This document shows positions 33,014 through 41,833 of a stretch of 41,833 bases of DNA, piece by piece. Within the stretch, counting starts at the first letter, position 1; every line of letters starts with the position of its first letter. The stretch is taken from NCBI GenBank assembly GCA_022592445.1, contig JABYQR010000378.1:1-41833 (forward strand). Reading direction: 5' to 3'. This DNA is from Cytidiella melzeri. Its lineage: Eukaryota > Basidiomycota > Agaricomycetes > Polyporales > Irpicaceae. A program made the position numbers and the translations under genes. The notes under the pieces were generated by a model. It saw only the letters and a program-made list of their open reading frames with translations. It ran no database searches and was not told the origin of the DNA.

Positions 33014-33182
33014 GTATAGACTTGCAAGTGAGAGCAGGTATTTTGTGGACCTACTTGGAGTTCAAGTGAGCTTTGCACGATGTAGTTGAAGAGAAGCTGC
33101 TCGCAGCCTCAGAGGAGATTGACGCTCCAATTAATTTTTTCTGAAGTGAGCTGCAAAATTCACAATATCCTCTCTTACCACC
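33014..33182. promoter_or_regulatory. 169-bp bidirectional promoter
   Basis: The only sequence between the ATG of the HIT-finger gene (minus) and the ATG of TRM82 (plus). No TATA is obvious; an AATTAATTTTTT stretch lies near 33132-33143. Shared control of an RNP-assembly factor and a tRNA-modification subunit is plausible but unproven. Confidence 0.55.
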
Positions 33183-35262
33183 ATGAGCTCTCTTCCACAT
33201 AGTCGTCTCTTCCATACTACGAATAATGCCGTCGTGATTTCAGGGCCGCACATACAAATCGTCAAGACACAGTGCGTAGATCCAGCATAATTCGGAAGGA
33301 GACCGCTCATGTTTTATAGGGCAGGACGGGCGAAGTTGTGCAGAGTACAGCCACTTTAGACGGCTCGGAGAGGGACGCTGTACTGAAGTCTGGGCCGATA
33401 CGTTGTGCGGATGTTGATACATCTTTTACGCACCTTGTTACATCAGGTGAAGATAAACAGCTCAAAGTATGGCGACTGGTCGACCTGAAGCTCCTTAACG
33501 AGAGGTGCGCTGTCCGAGGCCTTTGCATAGCGGCTTGTACTCAATCACTCACAGAGAACTACCTAAAAAGCCGACCGAAGTCCATTTCACACGAGACGGC
33601 CAGACTATCCTGGTATCGGACAAGTTTGGTGACATCTTCAGGTGACCTCCTTCGCTCACACTTCTCAGACACGTTAACCCACTCCTTTCATAGCTATCCT
33701 TTGGAGTACAAACCAAGCTCATCTCAGAGCATTCCCGATGCAACTTCAGAGAGCGAATTAAAACCTCGCAATCAAATCATCTCTCACGAAAATCCATCCG
33801 GTGGAAGCCTCATCCTCGGACACACGTCGCTGTTGACGTCCTTCCTTTTGACCGAGGATGAGAAATACATTGTCAGCGCTGATCGCGACGAGCATATCCG
33901 AGTCAGCTGGTATCCTCAAGGATATGTCATCGAGAGATATTGTCTCGGTCACAAAAAGTGAGCCTTTGATCTTCCAATGTAAATTTTATAGCTATATCTT
34001 TCAATTAGATTTGTGCACACGGTTCACATTCCGGCATTCGCGCCGTCTGTGCTTGTCTCTGGGGGTGGAGATCCTGTACTCAAGCTATGGGATTGGATGT
34101 CTGGCGAGCGATTGTGCGACATTCCGGTGCAGGGGGTCATAGAACCTTTCATCAAGGTCCATGCGCCAAAGGGAAAATGGGGGAAGAGCGCCGATGACGG
34201 TGACGGTGAGATGAAGGTCGGAAGGCGTAAGAGACGTAGGGCAAGAGGGAAAGGAAAGGCCAAGGCAGGAGAGGAAGAACTTGAGGAGGAGGAGGACGGC
34301 CGGACGAAGGAAACCGAGGCGGAAGAAAGGGAGGTCTTAGAGGAAGATGTGGTAATGGAAATCAACGACAGCGAAGAAACGGCGCCAGCTACTTCATCCC
34401 ACGACGCAGCAGACCGCGAAGAGTCAGAGGCTTCTCAGGCCCCAGTCCTCATAATTCACAGAATCGCGTCTATGGACATCCCTGCACAAGGGCAGTTCCT
34501 GGTGTTCAATGCAGTGGGGTGAGCCCTATCATCATTCATTTCTCAATAATCACCTAACAACCCGCTCAAAGCGCCACCGCGATGTTCTTCTGTCGATTCC
34601 CGTCGGACCCGAAGTCGGAAGAGCCTCCTGTTGTACAGTCGCTTCAGGTTCACAAGCCTGTCATCGACTTTGCCATTGATGAAACTGGGCGCGTGTGGGC
34701 ACTCGTCGACGGTGAAAGAGAGTCAGAAGTTCCTACTACTCAGAACCTGGTCAGGCTTCTCAGCTGGTCTTCTGGGCAGGTACGAGCTCTCGATATTTTA
34801 ATCATCAAACATAAGCCAACGTCTGGATTCTAGCTGGTCGAGGATGATTCAGCAGATCCGCTACTGAACTCCCTCAATTCTGCTTGTCAAATACCAGGTC
34901 AGTACCTCCGTTGTGTCCCGCGATTCACTCGACTGATATCTGACCTGGCAGCAACGAGCGACGACATCAAAAATCTAGACTTGTATTCCGCCTTATCGTC
35001 TATGCCAAAGCACGTCGACCCAGAGCACGATCTTTTTGAGGGTAATCAAGTCGCAGATAAGAAGACGCTTGGAAAGCGTAAGGCGAAAGAGCTCACGCGA
35101 AGAGAGCAGGCGCGTATGAAGAAGAAGCAAGCGGTGTTGGCAAAGTTGCAAGGACAGACAGACGCGACGGGTGCGAGTAGAGAGGCGAGCGCGTCGGTTG
35201 CCCAGGAAGATGAAAGAGACAACAAGAAAGTGAAGGCTGCGGACACTGTTGTCAATTCGTGA
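33183..35262 (+). CDS. TRM82: tRNA (guanine-N7-)-methyltransferase non-catalytic subunit, WD40 (eight exons)
   Basis: Exons 33183-33271, 33325-33504, 33555-33641, 33694-33957, 34009-34518, 34572-34779, 34834-34897 and 34952-35262 give 570 residues in one frame. WD-repeat blocks are visible (VTSGEDKQLKVWRL, LVSDKFGDIF, YIVSADRDEHIRVSW). The family hallmark LVSGGGDPVLKLWDW is at about residue 230. TRM82/WDR4 stabilises the catalytic TRM8/METTL1, which makes m7G46 in tRNA. A long Lys/Glu-rich insert (about residues 270-340) interrupts the propeller, and a basic coiled tail (KKTLGKRKAKELTRREQARM) ends the protein. No frameshift or stop; this is an active-looking gene. Confidence 0.9.
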
Positions 35263-35673
35263 TATGACTGGTATGTTGTCATGTTGTATAATTGTGCATC
35301 TAGTGGCACTGTCAATGAAGTGCATTCAGCATTCCGAGTGTGTAGCTGGCAAAGTGCTTCATCTACTCCGCCGCCAGTAATTCAGTTCTCTGGTGCCCCT
35401 TGAGGGAGTGAGCTCTCATCCTCCGAAGTGCGCGTTTGACTATGCTCCCAATCGACAAAGTCGTACGTTGAGTTTTGGCTGCTATTCGTCTGGGGTGTCT
35501 GGCAGAAAGAAAAGGGCGTCGACGGTTGCTGGACTCCTTGCAATTGGATGTGATAGGAAAAGGCGCGTGAGTGTGACTAAGCGGAGAGTGAAAGGTCGAT
35601 GGTTTGTAACGAACACCCACAGCCGTCCAGCACCTCCTGGAATGCCAAACAGTATCGCTCACTTCAGCTGTCC
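35263..35673. other. spacer between TRM82 and the PRO2 relic
   Basis: 411 bp. The missing first exon of PRO2 would be expected here, but no matching start was found. The overlapping open frames on both strands show no recognisable domain. Confidence 0.5.
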
Positions 35674-37135
35674 AACGATTTTGCAGCGAGCATAGCCAAA
35701 GAAGTCAAGGCCGCTCTTGAAGTCTCTCAGCTCTGTTTAAAATCCGAAAGGCGGCCAAACCTCAAATTCTCGACGCAAACAAGAAAGATCTCGAGGTACG
35801 TTCATTACTCATATCACCACCAGCGACGAAAAACTGACCACGAAACATGCACACGGAAGCTTGCACAAGTAGAGGTCGACGCAGGACGCATGTCAGCGTC
35901 GCTGCTCAAACGACTTGACCGGAATAAAGGCGACAAATGGGACTCGACACTCCAACTTGAAGGCATTGCCGATATTGTCGACCTCCCAGCCCAAATGGCC
36001 AGGTCTCGCACGCTTCTGAGCTCGATAGCAACCTCGAGCTATATTGAGTATCCTGCCCCATCGGCGTACTCCTCGTCATATTCGAGGCCAGGCCCGAGGT
36101 TGTGGTCAACATCGCAGTCTTGGCCGTAAAATCAGGTAGGTGCACACCTTTTACACGTGCCATATACCGATCTCTGATTGTAGGTAACGCTGCTATCTTG
36201 AAGGGAGGCAAGGAATCCAACGAAACAGCCCTACTCCTATCGAAGGCTATCCGGTCAGCGAGTATGTATATCCAGGCCATACAAACTGGGGCGGAGGTAG
36301 CTGCGTTGCTCGAGCTTGATCGATATATCGATCTCGTCATCCCTCGAGGTAGTGACAGCCTTGTGCACAACATCCAGAACAACACACGCATACCTGTGAT
36401 GGGCCACACCGACGGCCTGTGTGCAGTATACCTCGACAAAGCGGCTAACGAGAACAGGGCAGTCAGGGTCGCTGTCGACTCAAAGGTGATCCTCTTACAG
36501 CGTTCTTAAATCGGATGCTGGAAACTCACGTCTTACGATGGACAGGTTGACTTTCCGGCAGCATGCAACGCTGCAAAAACCCTGATCGTGCACGAAACAC
36601 TGTTGAACACGATATGGCCCGACGTCGCAAAGGCCCTCATCACTGCCAGCGTTCAGCTTCGGTGCGACACCAGCACCCTCTCCGCCCTCACCTCCACCGG
36701 CATCACATCACAAATTCAGTCGTCCACCCCGGACGATGATGAAACAGAACACCTTTCGCTCACCCTCTCTGTCCTCTCCGTACTTTCGCTCTCCGCAGCG
36801 TTATCCCACATCAACTCCCATACATCGCACTACACCGACTGCATCGTGACGGAAGACGAGCAGGCGGCGTTAATCTTTTGTCGCGGGACGTTCGTGAACG
36901 TAAGCACGAGCTTCGCGGACGTGTTCAGGTATGGGTTTGGTACCGAGGTGGGGATCAGCACCGGACGTATATATGCGCGGGACCAGTCGGCCTCGAAGGA
37001 CTTGTCGTGTGCAAGTACATGCTGAGAAGCAAAGGCAGCGGGGGGCATGTGTTGGGCGACTTTGGTGCGGGCGAAGGAAAGAAAAGATACAAAAATGCGA
37101 AGATACACGCGACAAGCCGTTCCATTCTGAGTTAG
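35674..37135 (+). pseudogene. PRO2: decayed gamma-glutamyl phosphate reductase
   Basis: PRO2 makes glutamate-5-semialdehyde in proline synthesis. Recognisable parts in order: SIAKEVKAALEVSQL, RKAAKPQILDANKKDLE, GRMSASLLKRLDRNKGDKWD, SCPIGVLLVIFEARPEVVV, NAAILKGGKESNETALLL, DRYIDLVIPRGSDSLVHNIQ, NNTRIPVMGHTDGLCAVY, DFPAACNAAKTLIVHE, FRYGFGTEVGISTGRI and GPVGLEGLVVCKYMLRS. Introns at 36136-36183 and 36487-36547 still have correct sites. Lesions: no start, an out-of-frame deletion near 35740, a 1-nt loss near 35985, TGA for Arg at 36047-36049 (a CGA-to-TGA change) and a 1-nt loss near 36982. The organism must have another PRO2 or need proline. Confidence 0.88.
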
Positions 37136-37524
37136 GTGTGGTTGCACTATTGCCCTGGATAAAAAACCACTAATCTGACCTCTGCACTGACCTCAACAGA
37201 CGGGCTTCGCATTGTCATGTTATTCTGTAGAGGATTGTCCTCGCTCCATATATTTGAGATTTACTCTGTATACATAAGGATTGTGCTAGAACGCGGGTTG
37301 ACAACATTTGACACGAATGCGCGAGGAAATTCGAAGGAAAGAGTCTTTAGTGAGTACGTAGCCACTGCGCGATTCGTACGAGTGTGGTGTGACTATTAAC
37401 CGTGCAATTGTCCTGCACCCGTCAGTGATGATGCTTGAATTGTCCTGGAGTGATAAGCTACGCCATTTATTCAGAGCCAGTGAGGCGAGACATCTCAAGG
37501 ACTGAAACAAGTCCAGTAAGACAA
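37136..37524. other. 3' region between the PRO2 relic and the duplicated gene
   Basis: 389 bp without a gene. From about 37275 it is the start of the duplicated segment. The last 80 bp before the stop codon at 37525 are nearly identical to copy A (19566-19645, one difference). Confidence 0.6.
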
Positions 37525-38192
37525 CTAGCCCCCGAGAAATGGTATATAGAAATAGCACGCACGTCTCGCCCGCTGACCAGCAGGAAGTATGTTTATATTT
37601 CGACGCATGTCCTCCGCCGTTGGTGGGATCCAAGGAAGCCGACGACAGCCTTGTGTCTCATACGCAAAGTGCCATAAGCCAGGAGACGTGATTCCAAGCT
37701 CTTCCTGGATCAGGCGTAGAACCTCCACCTCATCCTCCTCTTCTAGCCCTTCGTCCTCAAGATCGTAATTTGAATACAATGCGACGACCATATCGTAGTC
37801 AGGAGAGCGGGGGAGACGCATGTCGACATCAAACTCGACAATATCGCTAAGACGCTCAGCTGCAGTCCGCCAAGATTGTGCCATTCTCTGGCCATAGTCG
37901 ATTCTGGAGTCGATTTTGGGGTCGGGATGCTTATATAATAGGTCGTGCTTGTGCACGTAGGCGATCAACTCGTCCTTTGTGACCCCGACTCCAAAGTAAG
38001 CAAGGCGAGGATATTGGTGGAGGATGGGATTGCATGCGTATGTGAGATACTTGGTGGCCTTGTAACGTTTCATGCGTTCGCGGTACCGGCGATCCTGGGT
38101 AGCCACAAATGAAGCTGCAATAGCAAGTGGCCACTAATAGAACATACCTTTTCGTCCTCAGTGATGCTCGAATCTTGTGTTTCCGAGCTCAT
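37525..38192 (-). CDS. lineage-specific hypothetical protein, copy B (two exons)
   Basis: Exon 1 38148-38192 (MSSETQDSSITEDEK), a 53-nt intron (38095-38147, GTATGT...CCCAG), exon 2 38094-37525; 204 residues. It shares YACNPILHQYPRL, YVHKHDLLYKH, GITSPGLWHF and ILPAGQRARRACYFY with copy A. By my hand count of exon 2 there are about 28 amino-acid-changing and 17 silent base differences and no indel. This fits a protein under moderate constraint. No known domain, signal peptide or membrane helix; an acidic run (LEDEGLEEEDEVEV) lies in the middle. It reads toward the end of the PRO2 relic. Confidence 0.74.
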
Positions 38193-38575
38193 GTTGTGCG
38201 AAAGTATAGGCGAAAGAGAAGAAAGCGGAAGAGACTGGTTGAGGCGAGCAGCTATGGTAGGTGGTGGTTGTGAGCAAACGTCGATCTCAATGTTCAACGT
38301 ACAGCGTTTAATTTATGACCAGTCGGCAAATCATAATATTCGCCTGACTCTGAACCGTCTGAGTGAACCTAGGAGGCCACTCTGGATTTTCTACTTTACA
38401 TATACACACAACACCCGTGCATAAGTGAGCGAATACGCTACTCTCGAAATCATCGTGAGTAAGCGCGCACGACATATTGATGTAATTATTATTATTATTG
38501 CCAGTGTTGCAGGTAGCAGATTCTCTTTCTGTAGATGCGCGAGGAACCAAGTTTCCCTCGAAAGGCTGGTCGTAC

Positions 38576-38994
38576 AGTGCCCCGCGCTCAAAACCGACCT
38601 CTTGGCGCCCCGTTTTCAACCTTCGTATCTCTTATGACAGAAAATTGTTAGACTTACCAAAAACATGTGCAATGTATAGAGATAATGTATAGCTGTTGAA
38701 CTATCTCATTACTTTCCTCCCGTTCGACGTTTGAAAATTTCTCAACACGGAAATTGAGAGTTCCCTAATATGGTAAGCGTCTAATTACTAAATCGAGTAA
38801 TGCGGACCCCAAATACTGCACACGACCCCCATATACCGCTCATCGTGTCCGCCTCTTTTTTAAAAAAAATCAGTAATATTATTCGTCGGAGGGGCCAGGG
38901 ACGGTACAAACTAAGGTAATATACGCACAGTAGGATATGCGCAACAGGGAGACTGATAGTCAAGACGCGCGAAACGCGCAAAGAAAGTATGCAA
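38576..38994. other. AT-rich spacer and LINE 3' tail
   Basis: 419 bp. The right part, downstream of the LINE stop codon, may be its 3' UTR. An A/T homopolymer pair (eight T then six A in LINE sense) sits at about 38858-38871. The rest shows nothing. Confidence 0.5.
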
Positions 38995-39345
38995 CTAAGT
39001 GAGAGATGTCTCATCAATACTGGGAGCGTGATTGAAAGTGAAAGCAAGAGGATTCTCGAGTAGGAAAGTGTGAAGAGCAGGAGCAGGATCAGCCGAGTTT
39101 CTGAGGAACTCCAAAAAATTGCGCCGCGGCCGTCGGTACCGCGTGCACTGGTTGAGGATATGTGCGCGGGAGTGAAAAACGTTGCAATGGTCGCAACGTG
39201 TGGGTTTGGTTGGGAAGAATCGCGAACGGTACTCCCCGGTGGGTGCGTGATTGAGAATGGCCCGGGCTGCTTGTGCGGCCAGGTTGTTGGATCGTGCCTG
39301 CCTCAGGTGGGATTCTCGAGCATTCCCAGGTTCATCATAATACCA
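38995..39345 (-). pseudogene. 3' end of a non-LTR retrotransposon (LINE) polyprotein
   Basis: About 115 codons read YYDEPGNARESHLRQARSNN, ARAILNHAPTGEYRSRFFP, then a CCHC-type knuckle CDHCNVFHSRAHILNQC and CTRYRRPRRNFLEFLRN, to TAG at 38995-38997. The C-terminal RFFP...C-x2-C...H...C arrangement is typical of the end of fungal LINE pol proteins. Everything upstream (RT, endonuclease) is missing, as in 5'-truncated LINE copies. Its left part overlaps the last codons of the DDE transposase in another frame. Confidence 0.75.
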
Positions 39346-40650
39346 TTCGAAATGCGCCTGTGCGAGGTGTATTTCTTGACTGCAAACTCTACTTGCCTGT
39401 TACTGAGGCCCTTGCTGGAGAGAGAGGGTAATGATGCCTGAGCATGGAAAGAACAGTGAGCCGGCATAAACAGCTCACCTGTATGCATCCATGTACCGCC
39501 ACGACTTCCGAAAGAAAGCGCGGATAGTCTTGGTATCACATGAATTGAGCAGCTCCGGCAGCAGGTCTTTTCCTGTTTGGAATGTGCCATCAGTGAGGCA
39601 CCGGAAACCTGAATTTCCCTACACATCAGCAACGGGCACGAGCATTGATACAAAAGACTCGACTCACGTCGCTTTACCCAGCCCCAGTACATCTCGATGG
39701 GATTGAACTCACAGTGGAACTTCGGGAGGAAGTAGCACCTGTGTCCGGCTTGTTCCAAGAAGATTTGGATCATAGGCTTCTCCGACTGAAAATCCGCCTG
39801 AGTCGAAAGCACGCGAAGCATGCAGCAGTGTGGGGTGTCGTTGATTGGATCGACGTCGCGTTCCTCGGGGTTGTCGTCGTCCACCCATTGATTGTCGCCG
39901 TCATCAGCTCCAATCCTTGCAGCTGCCTCCTCCCGTGCCTTCTTATCTCGAGCTTTCTGAGACAACTTACAGTTGTCACAGATCCCGATGGGTTTCCGAC
40001 CTCCATTCTTCTCGCAAATCCATTCATGTAAGCCACGCTCTTCCAGTACAACGCGCATTCCCTTGGGCTGACCGCGGAAGCTGTAGTACTTGTGGTCTGG
40101 AGGAAGATTGGCCGGAAAATCCATTTCTTGGTGCTGACCGCGAAGTTCTGGGTGAGGATTGTCCATTGGAATTGTGGTTGCATGCATCGAGCGCTGATTA
40201 CCACCCGGATTCACGTTCATTTCGCGTGCATTCAGCGAATCAGGGGCATAGGCTCCATGTCCGGTCGAGTGGTCTAGATAAAATGTGGCGACACAGCCCG
40301 GAAACATGTAATCGAAGATTTTCACGGTCCGTCGCAGCTAAAACCTTGTGAGTCTACGTAGTACTGTATTTGCTGTTTCACTCACCTGATTGAGAAGTTT
40401 CTCTGCTGTCCAGTACCCATCGTAGTTCTTACCAGGGTACATGATCTCTCGCGCATCAAAGCCTGGCAATCGTTGCTCAGGCGGAAGTGACATCTGTGAC
40501 TCGACCTGCTCCGGTGACAGGCATAGACGGCCGGTATCTTTGACCACAAAATCTGACATGTGGATTGGTCTACCTTGGCCTTTCTTCCGTAATGGCATTC
40601 GACCTTGCCGTACCCATCCTCTCTTGTACCGGTACCACCACCATCGAAGA
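39303..40650 (-). pseudogene. DDE transposase, 5'-truncated, with four spliceable exons
   Basis: Exons end at 40386, then 39668-40337, 39479-39608 and 39303-39414, with introns of 48, 59 and 64 nt in frame. From the 5' side: RYKRGWVRQGRMPLRKKGQG, RPIHMSDFVV, YPGKNYDGYWTAEKLLNQ, catalytic Asp in ATFYLDHSTGHGAYAPDSL, MNVNPGGNQ, an acidic insert, YFLPKFHCEFNPIEMYWGW with the catalytic Glu, KSWRYMDAY and FAVKKYTSHRRIS. This is the agaricomycete DDE endonuclease-like family, related to Tc1/mariner by its DDE fold. The N-terminus with DNA-binding domain and first Asp is absent. Left of about 40650 minus-sense homology stops and an opposing ORF starts. The last 14 residues are read from LINE DNA. 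Confidence 0.8.
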
Positions 40651-40659
40651 CAGACGCCC

Positions 40660-41833
40660 ATGACTACTCCTTCGACTCTCGACGTACCTATGGCGACAGC
40701 AGCGCGAATGAAGTCCAGCTCACCTACAGCTGGACCAGTTCGAAGAGAGGGCTCTGTGGAGCCCTTTGAACCATACGGGGGCAGACCTAAAAAATCTGCT
40801 CCCAAATCTTTGACCTCGAAAGAGGCCCCTGCCTTGCAGGACCCCGAGGTCTCCAGTGGTGCAACTACTAGAGACCTCAAACCAATCCCTGAGGGTTCCA
40901 CCGCCCCTGCGCATAGCTCGGGTGCTGGCTCGCATGGGACTCAACTTCATGCCCCCCCGACGTATGCGACTATTGTCCAGACGTCGCAGGCGAATGAGGT
41001 GCCGTTGCAGGTAAGCATACGCACCCTCCAACTATCCATCGATCCACGTGCCTGTCATCTGATGGGCACGAGGATTTACTTTGCGCAATATGGGACTGCG
41101 CTTACATTCGTGTTTCGAATTCAGATTCCGACATCGACCCAGGCTGTTCCAGACGGGTCTAATCCTTTCCAAGGGCGAACGCACACCAGTGAGCCCGAGG
41201 ACAGAAACCAATCGCAGCGAACCGAGGAAGGATCTATCCTTCACGCATTCGTGTGCAGAGGCGAGAACGCAGTGGGTGACATCCTGGATCGTGTCATCGA
41301 GTCGTTCGATAATATCGCGATGGCGGCCCCTAGTTGGGACCCGTCTGGCGCGTTCTTTGCGGAGCTGCCTGTAGGTAGGCGGGAATTCGCTCGTAATCGC
41401 ATCGTGGGTCTGTTACAGATGGTGACAGACCATTTCGAGGCGTACTTCCGAAAGTGGGACCCTGCTTCCCCTTCTCTCCTCATTGCGTCTACTCAGGCGC
41501 ACAGACACATTGAGGCCTCAACATTTATCCGGGGCACGGTATCTGACATGGCTTCCAGTGTCAGTCAGATTCGCTCTGACATGGCCAAGCTGCGTAGTGA
41601 GCGGAGGCTCAGGTTCCAACAGGAACATATGGAGGTGGACGACGAAGCTTTGCCGTCGTATGCCCGCCCGACAAAAGCGTCTGCAGCCAAGGGACCCGGT
41701 CCCAAGGCCAAAAAGACGCTCAACTCGATTTGTGTTGCTCCCGGTCGTGCCTCTCGTAGAGAGCGTGGCGGCGCGGTAAGTGATGCGATGACTTCTGCGG
41801 ACGAGGGTGGTGTTGCCTCCGAAGCTGAAGAAA
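40660..41833 (+). CDS. unterminated ORF of at least 391 codons, possible LINE ORF1 or gag-like protein
   Basis: Starting at ATG 40660 the plus strand stays open to the last base; upstream the frame is open from 40429. The N-terminus is Pro/Ser/Thr-rich with short basic stretches (GGRPKKSAPKSLTSKEAP), followed by PPTYATIVQTSQANEVPLQ. A central folded-looking part follows (RVIESFDNIAMAAPSWDPSG, then RIVGLLQMVTDHFEAYFRKW), then a coiled coil (SVSQIRSDMAKLRSERRLRF) and a Lys/Pro-rich tail. No zinc knuckle is in the visible part. The style fits the first ORF of a non-LTR retroelement, but I do not recognise it. Possible donors GTAAGC at 41011 and GTAAGT at 41776 leave room for introns. It opposes the transposase relic. 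Confidence 0.6.
   Translation, partial: MTTPSTLDVPMATAARMKSSSPTAGPVRREGSVEPFEPYGGRPKKSAPKSLTSKEAPALQDPEVSSGATTRDLKPIPEGSTAPAHSSGAGSHGTQLHAPPTYATIVQTSQANEVPLQVSIRTLQLSIDPRACHLMGTRIYFAQYGTALTFVFRIQIPTSTQAVPDGSNPFQGRTHTSEPEDRNQSQRTEEGSILHAFVCRGENAVGDILDRVIESFDNIAMAAPSWDPSGAFFAELPVGRREFARNRIVGLLQMVTDHFEAYFRKWDPASPSLLIASTQAHRHIEASTFIRGTVSDMASSVSQIRSDMAKLRSERRLRFQQEHMEVDDEALPSYARPTKASAAKGPGPKAKKTLNSICVAPGRASRRERGGAVSDAMTSADEGGVASEAEE

Larger units (their letters stand above)
37010..38575. repeat. duplicated segment, copy B (probable source)
   Basis: Contains the PRO2 tail, the two-exon gene and a downstream block 38395-38575 with an ATT microsatellite (about 38483-38499). Because the PRO2 relic continues leftward only here, this locus is the likely origin of copy A at 19190-20433. 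Confidence 0.8.

Noticed and set aside
34024..34365. Ser-rich minus-strand frame opposite TRM82
   Set aside because: Shadow of the Lys/Glu-rich insert of TRM82.
40720..41031. Minus-strand frames opposite the long terminal ORF
   Set aside because: The plus frame is open for at least 391 codons, and these are its antisense shadows.

Overview
The window is genomic DNA of a filamentous basidiomycete, most likely an agaricomycete. The genes carry many short introns (about 48-70 nt) with GT-AG ends. The conserved genes have fungal families (TRM82/WDR4, a ZNHIT2-type HIT-finger protein, a GMC oxidoreductase, a PRO2 relic), and the repeats are typical of agaricomycetes (chromodomain Ty3/gypsy, Ty1/copia, a multi-exon DDE transposase, LINE fragments, MITEs). 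I see no tRNA, rRNA or CRISPR array.

Layout. (1) 1-16905 is a nest of three LTR retrotransposons. An old minus-strand copia (5' LTR 16574-16905) was cut by a plus-strand copia (7721-13218, 5-bp target duplication GTAGC) and, at 7420, abuts the 5' LTR of a minus-strand Ty3/gypsy chromovirus that runs off the left edge. All three are disabled. The plus copia is youngest: its 439-bp LTRs differ at six sites, all CpG transitions. (2) 16906-19180 holds non-autonomous repeats: a 163-bp MITE with TA duplication, a 181-bp foldback, a 100-bp hairpin and a 1.17-kb inverted repeat. (3) 19190-20433 is a rearranged copy of a segment at 37010-38575. Both copies carry an intact two-exon gene of unknown function. 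(4) 20760-23143 is a secreted, probably GPI-anchored GMC oxidoreductase (six exons, minus). (5) 23235-28426 is mostly non-coding, with one multi-pass membrane protein gene. (6) 28427-30483 is a broken protease-like gene. (7) 31433-35262 is the best housekeeping block: a HIT zinc-finger gene (minus) and the tRNA m7G46 methyltransferase subunit gene TRM82 (plus) diverge from a 169-bp promoter. (8) 35674-37135 is a decayed PRO2 (gamma-glutamyl phosphate reductase) gene, followed by the source copy of the duplicated gene. (9) 38995-41833 is again mobile DNA: a LINE 3' end, a 5'-truncated DDE transposase with correct splice sites, and an opposing open frame of at least 391 codons that leaves the window.

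The most notable observations are: an LTR whose tandem repeat exists once with and once without a precise 57-nt GT-AG segment, suggesting reverse transcription of spliced RNA; a circularly permuted segmental duplication carrying the tail of PRO2, with a 40-bp promoter inversion; an extra coiled-coil ORF upstream of gag in the chromovirus; and a transposase ORF whose C-terminus is read from LINE DNA. Every exon boundary was inferred by eye from splice consensus and frame continuity, and all homology calls are from recognised motifs without a database search.
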